Shown: in pieces, positions 1 through 9,307 of the stretch
How the letters are laid out: every line of letters begins with the position of its first letter
How positions within the stretch are numbered: the first letter of the stretch is position 1
Assembly (NCBI GenBank): GCA_002104905.1
Contig: MCFE01000138.1
Location: 1 to 64,000, forward strand
DNA from: Basidiobolus meristosporus CBS 931.73
Lineage: Eukaryota; Basidiobolomycota; Basidiobolomycetes; Basidiobolales; Basidiobolaceae
Reading direction: 5' to 3'
Length of the DNA: 64,000 nt
Position numbers and translations under genes: made by a program
The notes under the pieces: model-generated
Seen by the model: only the letters and a program-made list of their open reading frames with translations
Database searches by the model: none
What the model was told of the DNA's origin: nothing

Positions 1-387
1 TGCTATCCATAGTAATCTATCCATAGTAGCATAAGAAAACAGATAAAGTGCCTAATTGAAGGTTGCTTCATACGGCTATAAGAGTCGGCGTGTGATTTTG
101 TCAAAAGTAGAAAGAACATTTCGTTCCAGCTCATTGTTACTCTTTACTCATATTCCTCGATCGAATTCTGCATGCATTCAGATAAGAAGAAAGAATCACT
201 AAGGCATTAAATTACGTTTAGAGGCCCTAGCCACGCACACTATTGCGTTAGATTGCACTCCAAGTAGCAAAAATCTATTCATGTGCATAGGCCAGTTATT
301 TTATAAGAGTGAATGCAAGCCTCGAATATGCGTACTCATCGGTTTTATTGTCAAGAATGTTAATGATGAAGTTGAATGGAGTATATT

Positions 388-421
388 GCATCCTCCGTAT
401 CCCCCATAGCGCCCATATCCC
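388..421 (-). pseudogene. Family I Gly/Tyr peptide gene, 3' fragment
   Basis: Read on the minus strand, this short stretch encodes GYGRYGGYGGC, which matches the C-terminal repeat of the intact family I genes such as 2744-3193. There is no leader, no acidic pro-region and no stop in the expected place, so it is an isolated remnant of a lost copy at the left edge of the cluster. Confidence 0.6.
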
Positions 422-778
422 AAAAACTATCAGAGCTTCTAGCTTTGTGCTAGCTCTAGTATACTGTTGTTAGTAAGATAAGGACAAGCATACTGATGAA
501 GTAAGCATGTGTGTTTCCACTAACGTGGCCGGTAAAAATGCTGCAAAAAAGAAACACTTCAATTGACTGCCAAACTGTTGATACCCACCTACACATCCAC
601 TACCACAACCTATCTAACTCGTTATCCCTACTGCAGCTTGAGGAACTATGAAAACTGCAGCTTGATGAATTATGCAAACATCACCGAGTGGCTTCTATTA
701 ATTACGATGAGGCTTAGTATGAAGTTTAGCATGAAACATTGACAATGTGATGTTTATTTAAGGTAAGGATGTGGTGAA

Positions 779-833
779 TTAGCAACCCCAGTGGCATCCA
801 CTGTAGCCTCCATAGCCACCATACCCCCAATGT
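779..833 (-). pseudogene. Family I Gly/Tyr peptide gene, 3' end remnant
   Basis: The minus strand reads GYGGYGGYSGCHWGC followed by TAA, the same end as the intact family I genes (GYGGYGGCDWGC). The bases downstream of the stop (about 590-780) match those downstream of the gene at 3658-4077, so this was a type-2 copy. Upstream, the coding sequence stops abruptly and passes into a cluster repeat, so leader and pro-region are gone. Confidence 0.7.
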
Positions 834-843
834 AAGTGCTGGT

Positions 844-1140
844 GCATTTTGAAGGAGTTGAGCGGATTGTACATATTAGCCACATATTGAGGATACCGCT
901 ATTGATTGTGTGGACCATATTTTGACTCCAGTTGCAGCCATCTCCATGTCCCAATGTGCCCCAGAAACGTAGCGTCCTAATCTCCTTCCGTTGCTGCCAT
1001 AACTCCCTCCACATCTTGAGGAATGGAATGATGATGGAGCTTGATAAACCTATCTAGTTACATCTAACTCCAGTATTTATTCCTAGCTGGTTACTCATGC
1101 CACAGCACGCCCTGAAGTATATATGGAGTCAGTGTATAGC
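844..1140. repeat. Cluster repeat U, copy 1
   Basis: This segment recurs, diverged, at about 4285-4600, 6165-6400 and 11140-11430. Shared landmarks are cagttgcagccatctcc, the ccttccgttgctgccataac stretch and a following block containing gttac and catac. Each copy lies upstream of a type-2 family I gene or its remnant, so it is probably the 5' flank carried along by segmental duplication. No convincing ORF is shared by all copies. Confidence 0.55.
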
Positions 1141-1849
1141 TCAGCTGAACGATGGTATACGGAATATAAAGATTATCGTACTTCTGTACTTATACAATAT
1201 ATTCCCTTGTAGTGCATATAGTTCGTTTGATATTCGTATAAGCTGGTTCAAGTATTGAAGGATTCTTATCAAACAACGTCCATTTATTAAGTGATCATTT
1301 TTAGTTGTATAGTCTCATTTGTGAATATCTCCAATGAGTTGTAGCAAGCGTGTTCAAATATTAGGACATTGTAGAAAACATATACCACAAAGTCCACCAA
1401 CATGCTTTAGGCTACAAAGGTATCTATTGTGCGGACAGGAATAAGTTTACCGACTTTATATTTTACCAGTAGAGCAAAAGCTCTGGAAAGCTCTTATATT
1501 CACTAAGCAATAGTCAACATAGCACCAACATACTGTATGAAGCAGAGTCTTATGTATATCCTATAGCTACCTGAAGTGGGAATACAAAGCAAGTCATGTG
1601 TTGGAATTTACTATGAGTACCAAGAAATAATGCTTGTTGCTTGGCTGATGTCATGTTTATGCTTAGTGAGCTGAATAGTGAAAGCATCTCCGAAAGACTG
1701 CTGGAGTACTGTACAAAGCCTGCCAATCTCTCAGTATATTGAGACTTCAGCCATACCTGTGAAGGAAGAGTTGGGAATAGCAGTAAGTGAGTATTTCTGC
1801 TGAGAATGACTACAATGAACCTTATGGTCTTCTATACACCAGAGATATG
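1141..1849. other. Intergenic stretch, no gene seen
   Basis: About 700 bases with stops in all frames. Parts resemble 4600-4980, 6420-7330 and 11430-11930, so this is spacer DNA of the duplicated cluster. No RNA gene or strong regulatory motif is visible. Confidence 0.5.
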
Positions 1850-2255
1850 ATGGTGTAAGTGTCAGTCAGTGATCAGAGTGTAAGTAATGATGTGATAGAT
1901 ACTTCATCATGAGTGTATTTATCTACCATAGCCGTCATGGTTAGATACACTCCACAAAGCTCAGATGGTCACAAGATCTTGTCCTGGTCAAAATCCGTGT
2001 TTTGAGGCAGACGATTTTGAACCAGAATCCTCGTATGAAAGGCTTATCTACGCATCAACGGGGCATCAACGGGGCATCAACGGGGCATCATCTTTCACCA
2101 CCACTATCAGTTATATGCCCAACGGTAAGACTATAGAGATGTCAATGAGTTATTTCACTCTACGAATATATGCATGCATTCAATCAAAGCAACTATGCCA
2201 TTTGTTTACGTATCGAAACCCAAGCCACACACACTATAACAAGTCATACACACGA
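1850..2255. repeat. Cluster repeat H, copy 1, with 11-bp minisatellite
   Basis: Near-identical copies lie at about 4985-5345 and 11930-12350, each a few hundred bases upstream of a family II copy. The segment contains an 11-bp tandem unit, catcaacgggg, three times at 2053-2085. The frame running through it is open in the first two copies, but the unit number differs in the third (two units) and shifts the frame. I therefore treat it as non-coding upstream DNA. Confidence 0.6.
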
Positions 2256-2360
2256 TAAAGTTGTATATTATTCCCCTTCATTATCTTAGTAACTCTGCAT
2301 ATCCCCTTATGGCTCTACACAATCTTCTTTAATATTCGATTCAACGGTGAAGTACTCACA

Positions 2361-2618
2361 ATACGACTCAATACCGTTCTCTCCTTCTTAAACATGGTAC
2401 TGCCAACCTGCGTATCAACCTTGGCTCCTGGCAACACGTGACTGCCGGGCCATTGGATACCGTAGGCATAACTCCCGGACCACCCGGCACCTCCGCCAAA
2501 GCAATCCTGTACCTTTCTCTGCAAGATTGCAACAAGAAAAGGATCAGGTTTGCTGCGATTACCTCGAAACTACGGAAAAGAAGTGACCGTTGGAGCAGTG
2601 AGAGTCTCTGCTAACTAG
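2361..2618 (+). pseudogene. Family II small secreted protein gene, broken copy
   Basis: It aligns with the intact family II gene at 9367-9777: a leader (TVLSFLNMVLPT) followed by sequence related to the second exon and ending near TVGAVRVSAN-TAG. It is broken. The start codon is ATA instead of ATG (2361-2363), a TGA closes the leader after about 25 codons, and a deletion before the GKEV region shifts the frame. It converges on the family I gene at 2744-3193 with 125 bp between stop codons, as in two other copies of the module. Confidence 0.7.
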
Positions 2619-2681
2619 CATTCTCAATAAGAGTCATAATCACATGGCCATTCACTATCAATAGATAAAATGCAACGATAC

Positions 2682-2687
2682 TTTATT
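2682..2687 (-). terminator. Poly(A) signal AATAAA of the family I gene at 2744-3193
   Basis: AATAAA on the minus strand about 57-62 nt downstream of the stop codon. The same hexamer sits in the corresponding place behind the paralogues (for example tttatt near 7798 and 10449). Confidence 0.6.
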
Positions 2688-2743
2688 CAAGCACACAGAC
2701 AAGCTGTGTTGTTGGAGTGAATGAAAGCCTTGATTCTTATTAT

Positions 2744-3193
2744 TCAGCAACCCCAGTCGCATCCACCATACCCTCCATATCCCCCGTAGCGTCCATATCC
2801 CCACCGACCTCCATAACCACCGTAGCGACCGTAACGTCCTCGTCCCCAGTATCTGCCCCTCCGCCGCCCATATCCGCCGTATCTCCCCCATAGCTGGGCC
2901 TCTTCTGGATTGCCCTCCTCTTCCTCGACTCCTTGGTCGACGCCTTGCTTGCTCGAGATAGTCTGATCAAACGTATTCCTCGACATCTGGCCGAGAATGC
3001 CATCGATGTAGTGTCGAATATTCTGCGCATCCTCTTCCCTGTTGGACGAGAACTTCTTCACCGTTTGACCGCTTTGCGGGTTCTTATCGGAGATGGATGC
3101 GCTCGCTACATTTGTGCTTGACACATCTACGGGACTTCCAAAGGCACTGACGACCATTAGTAGAGCACAGGCTGCGGTAAGTTGTTTGTACAT
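2744..3193 (-). CDS. Secreted Gly/Tyr/Arg-rich peptide precursor, family I type 1
   Basis: Intact single-exon gene of 149 aa. Residues 1-19 form a signal peptide (MYKQLTAACALLMVVSAFG). Residues 20-100 are a polar pro-region with an acidic run (EEEE at 90-93, then NPEEAQ). Residues 101-149 are a cationic tail of RYGGYG-type repeats with several Trp and Arg-rich runs (GRRRGR at 109-114), closing with CDWGC. I chose the MYK start because it is conserved in all paralogues and a TATA box lies 40 nt upstream; an earlier in-frame start would be TTG. A signal, an acidic pro-segment and a basic mature part are typical of secreted antimicrobial or other cationic peptide precursors, but no specific family is recognised and function is inference. 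It lies tail-to-tail with the broken family II copy at 2361-2618. Confidence 0.8.
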   Translation of the reverse strand: MYKQLTAACALLMVVSAFGSPVDVSSTNVASASISDKNPQSGQTVKKFSSNREEDAQNIRHYIDGILGQMSRNTFDQTISSKQGVDQGVEEEEGNPEEAQLWGRYGGYGRRRGRYWGRGRYGRYGGYGGRWGYGRYGGYGGYGGCDWGC

Positions 3194-3232
3194 TGTGAAT
3201 GTTGAATACTCCAATAAAGCTCAGCACCAGCC

Positions 3233-3240
3233 TTTATATA
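3233..3240 (-). promoter_or_regulatory. TATA box of the gene at 2744-3193
   Basis: TATATAAA on the minus strand, 39 bases between it and the ATG. The same box at the same spacing occurs at 8313-8320 and 13383-13390 before the paralogous copies, which argues for a real promoter element and a very short 5' leader. Confidence 0.7.
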
Positions 3241-3421
3241 CAGATACAAGATCGAGGTTGATTGATATCGCATCTAGGAAGCTTCGCGGAATCGATGGGT
3301 TTCGGACGAACGATATATTATATTTTGCATCTATTCTACAGGCATTAGGAAGATACAATAAGAGCTTCTAGAGCAGTGTTATCATGCGAAAAAAAATGAC
3401 TACTAACAGTACACCATTAAA

Positions 3422-3505
3422 AAGTAAAAATTGACAGCATTGAAGGTAAAAATTGACCGCATTTAAAGGTAAAAATTGGCACCATTTATGAAGATAATTG
3501 ACAGC
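3422..3505. repeat. Imperfect 23-bp tandem repeat
   Basis: About three and a half units of the form ggtaaaaattgacrgcattk follow one another. It lies between two family I genes and is not repeated elsewhere in the cluster. Confidence 0.65.
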
Positions 3506-3657
3506 CAAACTGCAATAAGACTTATCTTTACCTAGACATCCACCTTATCCATACACATATCCGACTTTCTCTCCATACTGCAGCTTGGTAAACATCACTG
3601 ATTAATTACGATGAGCATTGTCATTATGATGTTTATTAAACGTAAGGATGTAGTGCA

Positions 3658-4077
3658 TTAGCAACCCCAGTCGCATCCACCATAGCCACCATATCCCCCG
3701 TAGCGCCCATATCCCCATCGGCCTCCGTAGCCACCATAGCGACTGTAACGTCCTCGTCCCCAGTATCTGCTCCCCAACCTTCCATAGCCACCATATCTAC
3801 CCCAAAGCCCGGTCTCTTCAGAGTCAGTGTCTTCACTTGTAGGAGACACTTCTTCATCTGCCAACCCACTGCCTGACATTTGGCCGAATATGTCGTCAAG
3901 AATGGCGCGAGCATCTTCGTCTTTTGCGGATTGGAATTGTGTTATCATTTTGCCGCTTTGTGGGTCCCGGATGGAGATGGAAGCACTTGCTACATTGGTT
4001 ACTTCTGGCTGCACAGGAGTTGCCACTGCATATGAGGCAATTAGGAGAGCAAAGGGGATGGAGAAGTGCTTGTACAT
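3658..4077 (-). CDS. Secreted Gly/Tyr/Arg-rich peptide precursor, family I type 2
   Basis: Intact single-exon gene of 139 aa. Residues 1-19 are a signal peptide (MYKHFSIPFALLIASYAVA). Residues 20-90 are an acidic pro-region whose sequence differs from type 1 (for example ITQFQSAKDEDARAILDD and SPTSEDTDSEE). Residues 91-139 are the Gly/Tyr/Arg/Trp tail ending CDWGC. Within the tail it differs from the other two intact genes at the RLGSRYW and YSRY positions. An in-frame ATG 42 nt upstream lies beyond the TATA box at 4105-4112, so the MYK start is preferred. The stop is TAA and the 3' flank differs from type 1 copies. Secretion is well supported; the role of the peptide is unknown. Confidence 0.8.
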   Translation of the reverse strand: MYKHFSIPFALLIASYAVATPVQPEVTNVASASISIRDPQSGKMITQFQSAKDEDARAILDDIFGQMSGSGLADEEVSPTSEDTDSEETGLWGRYGGYGRLGSRYWGRGRYSRYGGYGGRWGYGRYGGYGGYGGCDWGC

Positions 4078-4104
4078 TGTGAATCTGAATGAGCTGATTA
4101 TGAG

Positions 4105-4112
4105 TATATATA
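4105..4112 (-). promoter_or_regulatory. TATA box of the gene at 3658-4077
   Basis: TATATATA lies 28-35 nt upstream of the chosen ATG, matching the position of the box at 10967-10974 before the other type-2-leader gene. Confidence 0.6.
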
Positions 4113-4284
4113 CCCGCATAGCAGAAGCTGATGATGGAGCTTATTAGAGACACTCAACTTTACCTCTGCCTTCAGTGAGAAGCGCTGCGGGTGATCCATA
4201 CGATCGTTCAATAGAAACTGTTTAGTGGCTCTTCATTCAATCAAACACGCATACCACAACGAAAAGCTTCACAAGATCATTTGT

Positions 4285-4600
4285 TTAGCAGATATGTTGC
4301 AGGTTAGCAACATCCATATTAACCATATGTTGATATTGATTGTGTGAACTTCCAGTTGCAGCCATCTCCATGTACCAATGTATCCTGTCACTGTAGCGTC
4401 GTTACCCCCTTCCGTTGATGCCATAACTCCCTTTATATCATCATATTTACTAAAGAATGGCATGATTAATGACATCTCTTGAGCCAACTCAGGTATTTCT
4501 TCCCAGTCGGTTACACATACAGTTAACCTACCGCAGTAAATCCTGAAGAATATACTTGGTCGGTGTATGGTAAGCGGAATTAGTAAGCTCCAAGTTAGGC
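4285..4600. repeat. Cluster repeat U, copy 2
   Basis: Closely similar to 11140-11430 and more distantly to 844-1140. It lies just upstream of the type-2 gene at 3658-4077, the same place it holds upstream of 10511-10930. No gene is supported inside it. Confidence 0.6.
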
Positions 4601-4815
4601 TGCGATAATATAAAAATTAGTGTACTTATCGAATAGATTCTCAGTGCATATAGCTTGTTGTAAGTTCATGCTAGCTGATATTGGAAGGGGCTGCGGTTCA
4701 AGCACTGAGAACTAGCTGCGATCATTATTACTAAATGACAACCATTGATAGCCTCAAGCATTCCATTTTCATTCTTAGTTGTACAGTATCTGTTGCAAAT
4801 ATCTTCAAATATTGG

Positions 4816-4867
4816 GATATTGTGGAGAATATAGGGTACTTGATATTGTGGAGAATATAGGGTACTT
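4816..4867. repeat. 26-bp direct duplication
   Basis: The unit beginning gatattgtggagaatatagg occurs twice back to back. The paralogous segment near 11645 has a single copy, so the duplication is recent and local. Confidence 0.75.
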
Positions 4868-4984
4868 GATATTTAGTGAAGGAAGAACTGCTCATAGCAG
4901 TGAGTGCTGAGGTCAGAGTATTTCTGCTGAGAATACTGAGGAGATAATGGTTCTGTGAAAATGACTACGACAAACCTTGTGATC

Positions 4985-5345
4985 TTCTATACACCAAAGA
5001 TATGATGGTGTAGGTGTCAGTCAGTGATCAGAGTGTAAGTAATGATGTGATAGATACTCCAGCATGAGTGTATTTATCTACCATAGCCGTCATGGTTAGA
5101 TACACTCCACAAAGCTCAGATGGTCACAAGGTCTTGTCCTGGTCAAAATCCGTGTTTGAGGCAGACGTATTTGAATCAGAATCCTCGTATGAAAGGCTTA
5201 TCTACGCATCAACGGGGCATCAACGGGGCATCAACTGGGCATCATCTTTCACCACCACTATCAGTCATATGCCCAACGGTAAGACTATAGAGATTTCAAT
5301 GAGTTATTTCACTCTACGATTATATGCATGCATTCAATCAGGTTT
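4985..5345. repeat. Cluster repeat H, copy 2, with 11-bp minisatellite
   Basis: Near-identical to 1850-2255. The 11-bp units are at 5207-5239 (two catcaacgggg and one catcaactggg). The frame across it is open for about 95 codons, but is not kept in the third copy. Confidence 0.6.
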
Positions 5346-5588
5346 GCGCTTATAGCAACTATGACGTTTTGAAGTCTTTCTATGTTACTAGTAGCAAGGA
5401 ACGGGCTCTCTTGGCTAGAAACTGAAGTAATCATATGCGTACTCCCAAGACTGAAAAAAGTACTCTAATAGAATACTCCCCTTCATTGTCATGGTAATTC
5501 TGCCTGTCTCTCCTTGCCAACAGTGCCTATCTCCTTATAGCTCTATACAATCGTATTTAATATTCGATTTAACGGTAAAACACACACA

Positions 5589-5831
5589 GTGCGATTCAAT
5601 ACCGTTCTCTGCTCCTTAACCGTGGCACTGCTAACCCGCGTATCAAACTCGGCTCATGCCAACACGTGACCTGCAGACCGGTAGATACCGCAAGCATCAC
5701 TTCCGGACCATCCAGCACCTCCGCCAAAGCAATAATGTACCCTTCTCTGTAAGATTGCAACAGGAAAAGGAACAGGATTGTTGCGAGTACCTCCAAATAA
5801 CCGAAAAGAAGTAGGGGTCTCTGCTAACTAG
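5589..5831 (+). pseudogene. Family II small secreted protein gene, broken copy
   Basis: Related to 9367-9777 along its length. The initiator is GTG instead of ATG, the leader runs into TGA after the AHANT-like segment, and the conserved SLQDC motif is interrupted by TAA in place of CAA. The same TAA occurs in the copy at 12590-12824, so the two share a recent ancestor. It faces the chimeric family I copy at 5991. Confidence 0.7.
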
Positions 5832-5990
5832 CATTCACGACAAGAGTTATAAAGAATACATCCCATCGAATTATACTCAGGGCCATTCACTATCGATAGA
5901 CAAAATGCGACAGTACTTTATTCAAGCACACAAAAAAGCTGCGTTGCTGGAGTGAACGAAAGCCTTGACTCTTATTAGTAAGGAGTTTAT

Positions 5991-6242
5991 TCAGCAACCC
6001 CAGTCGCATCCACCATAGCCTCCATATTCCCACAGACCTCCATAACCACCGTAACGACCGTAACGTCCTCGTCCCCAGTATCTGCCCCTCCACGGCCCAT
6101 ACCCGCCGTATCTCCCCCATAGCTCGGCCTCTTCAGGATTGCCCTCCTCTTCCTCGACTCCTTGGTCGGCATTCGCCATCTCCATGTACCAATGTATCCT
6201 ATCACCGTATCCCCTTCCGTTGCTGCCACAACTCATATTCAT
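5991..6242 (-). pseudogene. Family I gene with its leader replaced by repeat U (chimera)
   Basis: The 3' part encodes a normal pro-region end (DQGVEEEEGNPEEAELWG) and a shortened Gly/Tyr/Arg tail ending CDWGC. Upstream of about 6171 the signal peptide and most of the pro-region are missing; the sequence runs directly into repeat U. An 83-codon frame stays open across the join (M-N-M-S-C-G start), but it has no signal peptide and no TATA box at the usual place. It is probably a non-functional deletion product, though a cytosolic product cannot be excluded from sequence alone. Confidence 0.65.
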
Positions 6243-6420
6243 TAAAGAGTGGCACGGTTGATTAAAACATCTCTTGATCCGATCTAGCTACATCCAACTC
6301 CAGTGTTTATTCCTAGTCGGTTACGCATACAGTCAACCTGCCGCAATACATCCTCAAGTATAGGTCAGCTGAACGAGGAATAAATAAGCTTAAAGTTAGG
6401 ATGCTATAATATAGAAATTA
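6165..6420. repeat. Cluster repeat U, copy 3 (fused to the family I chimera)
   Basis: Matches 4360-4600 and 11195-11430. Its left end is joined within the family I coding sequence at 5991-6242, which marks a deletion or recombination junction near 6171. Confidence 0.6.
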
Positions 6421-7467
6421 GTATACTTCTGTACTTATCTAACAGTGCTTATAGCTCGCTTGTAAGTAAGTTCATTGTAGGTAATATTGGCAGGGATTGC
6501 GGCTCAAATAATGATAGCTGCCTCAAGTATTCGGGCTACTACTTTTTCATTCTTAGTTATATAGTGCCTGTTGTAAATATCTCAAATATTAAAGCATTGT
6601 GAAGAATGTTTGGCACTTGATATGGTACCTGAAGCTGATAGTGCAATACTGGTTCAGAAGTGTCCAGTAAACCAAGGGTTCTGGTGATATTTAAATGAGG
6701 AAAGCAGAGGCCTATTGCACCTGGGCAGCCTGTAAGTAACTTTCAATCATCAATTACATAAAGAACTGCTCACCAAGGAGTCAATGTAAGTTCAAAATCC
6801 CTACTGCAGGCTAACTCCACTACAAAGTCTGCTCACTCCAATAGCCAACAGTATGGATCAAGGAGCTATCAGCACCATTCTATATGCTACAAGGTTATTT
6901 ATTGCGAAAATATGAGTTGGAATGCTGCCTAGAACAAGTTTACTGAGCTTATGTTTTACCAGTAGCTTTAGAGCAATGGAGAGTTCCTACTCTTGCTTAT
7001 CAGTGTTCAAAATAACACCAAATTACTATACGAAGTAGAGTCCTATGCAGTACAATTGTATATCTGGTAGCTACCTGCAGTGGGAGTACAAAGCAAGTCA
7101 CGTGTTGGTATTTTCTACGAGTACCAAGAAATAATGATTAAACATGGCCTATTTATGCTAGTGTGCTGTAATCAGCTAAACAGTAGGAGCCTCTCTGAAA
7201 GACAGCTGGAGCGCCGTACAAAGCCTGCATCACCTATGCCAGCATGCCAATGTCTTAGTATATTGAGACTTTAGCCATACCTGTGAAGGAAACTGTTCAT
7301 AACAGCAAGTGCTGAGGCCGCTGCACTGCTGTTGAGAATACTGAAGAGATAATAATATTTTGGGTATGACTACAATGAACCTTATGATCGTCTATATAAG
7401 TATCAGTCAGTAATAACTTGGCAAGTAGAATGCTGCCAGCTTGATGTGATAAATAAACCCTAGCCCC
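6421..7467. other. Spacer, no gene seen
   Basis: Sequence resembling the other cluster spacers (for example 1300-1800 and 11500-11900). A 64-codon open frame near 7080-7274 has no recognisable features. No RNA gene or clear regulatory signal was found. Confidence 0.45.
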
Positions 7468-7733
7468 GTTCTCTACTCCTTAACCGTGGCACTGCTAACC
7501 AGCGTGTCAACATCAGCTCATGTCAACACGTGACCTGCAAACCGGTAGATACCACAAGCATCACTTCCGGTCCACCCAGCACCTCCGCCAAAGTAATCCT
7601 GTACCCTTCCCTGCAAGATTGCAACTGTAAAAGGAACAGGACTGCTACAATTACCTCTAAACAATTCGAGATACACATCGCGAAGTACGGAAAAGAAGTG
7701 ACCGTTGGAGCAGTGAGAGTCTCTGCCAACTAG
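7468..7733 (+). pseudogene. Family II small secreted protein gene, 5'-truncated copy
   Basis: The first codons of the leader are missing (the match starts at the VLYSLTVALLTS segment) and a TGA follows the leader. The second-exon part is open and well conserved, with VDTTSITSGPPSTSA, LYPSLQDC and GKEVTVGAVRVSAN before TAG. It lies 125 bp from the stop of the family I copy at 7859-8273. Without a start codon it is unlikely to make a secreted protein. Confidence 0.7.
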
Positions 7734-7858
7734 CATTCTCAATAAGAGTCATAATCACATGGCCATTTACTATCGATAGATACAATGCAACGGTACTTTA
7801 TTCAAGCACATAGGCAAGTTGTGTTGTTGGAGTGGATGAAAGCCTTGATTCTTATTAT

Positions 7859-8273
7859 TTAGCAACCCCAGTCGCATCCACCATACCCTCCATATCCCCA
7901 TCGACCTCCATAACCACCGTAGCGACCGTAGTGTCCTCGTCCCCAGGATCTGCCCCTCCGCCGCCCATATCCACCGTATCTCCCCCATAGCTGGGCCTCT
8001 TCTGGATTGCCCTCCTCTTCCTCGACATCTTGGTCGGCGTCTTGCTTATCCGAGAGGGTCTGATCGAACGTATTTCTTGACATCTGGCCGAGAATGCCAT
8101 CGATGTAGTGTCGAATATTCTGCGCATCCTCCTCCTTGTTGGACGAGAACCTCTTCACCACTTGGCCACTTTGTGGATCCCTATCGGAGATTTGTGCTTG
8201 ACACATCCACGGGACTTCCAAAGGCATTGACGGCCATTAGTAGAGCACAAGCTGCGGTAAGTTGTTTGTACAT
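7859..8273 (-). pseudogene. Family I type 1 gene with 17-bp deletion (leader out of frame)
   Basis: The MYK start and signal peptide are intact, but compared with 2744-3193 a 17-bp segment (gatgcgctcgctac region) is missing after SSTN. The leader frame then ends at TAG after 26 codons. The pro-region and cationic tail remain open in another frame, and an ATG at 8225-8227 could start a 122-aa leaderless product (MPLEVPWMCQAQ...). The TATA box is kept at 8313-8320. The identical deletion is present in 12929-13343. It is most simply a pseudogene. Confidence 0.7.
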
Positions 8274-8312
8274 TGTGAATGTTGAATACTCAAATAAAGC
8301 TCAGCACCAGTC

Positions 8313-8320
8313 TTTATATA
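8313..8320 (-). promoter_or_regulatory. TATA box upstream of the family I copy at 7859-8273
   Basis: TATATAAA, 39 bases before the MYK ATG, exactly as in the intact type 1 gene. The promoter is preserved although the reading frame is broken. Confidence 0.6.
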
Positions 8321-8641
8321 CACATACAAGATGGAGGTTGATTGATATCGCATCTAGGAAGCTTCAGTCAAATGATGTAGTATATTTCGGAGGCAACCAC
8401 CGCAGCCAAAGTACAAACACTCGATTTCTGTTAACAACAACACTAGTCGTGGTATAGAGATTTCTATACTATGTTATATGAAAGTGGCAAGTGTTTATCT
8501 CGTAAACGGAAATGGGTAGATAAACAGCGAGAGCCTCAAAAGAGAGCCTCAAAAATTGGCATTTATTTTGCATGATTTAGAGTTGTGGATGATCGCAATA
8601 TTAGTAGTAAGCTTAACAGCATGATGTATTAAATTAGCAGC

Positions 8642-8824
8642 TCAAGCAAACCCTCCAAGTTCCCAGCGACCATCATAGTCCCCGAAGTGACCATAACGAC
8701 CTCGTCACCTGCCCTCTCTGGTGCGAGCACCTTCTTCCTACACACCGTTTCCCGACTTTGGAGAAGAGATGGACACACTTGTCACATTAAAAAGTATTAG
8801 AGCGATGGAAAAGTACTTGCGCAT
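8642..8824 (-). pseudogene. Highly diverged family I relic
   Basis: The minus strand starts with ATG and a leader MRKYFSIALILFNVTS, similar to MYKHFSI of type 2. It continues with SPKSGN (compare DPQSGK), then two in-frame stops, then RGRYGHFGDYDGRW, which aligns with RGRYGRYGGYGGRW. This is the oldest recognisable member. Its flanks match 13.7-13.9 kb, where the gene itself is missing. Confidence 0.65.
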
Positions 8825-9307
8825 GGTGAACACCAAAGAATAAACGGAGCCTCCCCTCGTGTATATTTTACGTTATCAATCCCATACTGGTCATCTTTTT
8901 CTTTGGCCACCACCATTTGCCGTTCTTCACCAGAAGTCATCACCACCATCTGATTCCTTCATCAGGAGATGAATGAGTGGGCTACAAATGGGCAATGCCT
9001 ATATACTAAGCATGCACTCAAAATTTAAAGCCTCAGTGTAACAGAAACTACAACACTTTATTTACGCCTAGATCGCACTCACCATATTCGGCGTTACGAT
9101 ACTAATGGAAGCGAGCAGGCAACGCATCCATGCCACATATGCAGGCTAACACTAGTCATCGAACAATACAAGGATCATCACTTGAGTTCGATGGTTTCTC
9201 CTTTAAAAAAAGTGCTTAGCCCAAAGCGAATTTGGTGAATAATAAAGAATATTCCGCTTCATCATGGTAGCTCAGCCTGTCTCTCCTTACAAGCCGGGCT
9301 AATTTCC
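8825..9307. other. Spacer, no gene seen
   Basis: No supported ORF. Parts match 13.83-14.06 kb (tacgttatcaatcmcatactgg; cctcagtgtaacagaaacta), so it belongs to the duplicated segment. Confidence 0.45.

Noticed and set aside
1965-2258. Third secreted-protein gene in repeat H
   Set aside because: The frame has no signal peptide, depends on the number of 11-bp units and is broken in the third copy.
8161-8230. The 17-bp difference between family I copies as an intron
   Set aside because: 17 bp is far too short to splice, and the segment is coding in the intact genes; it is a deletion with 2-base microhomology.
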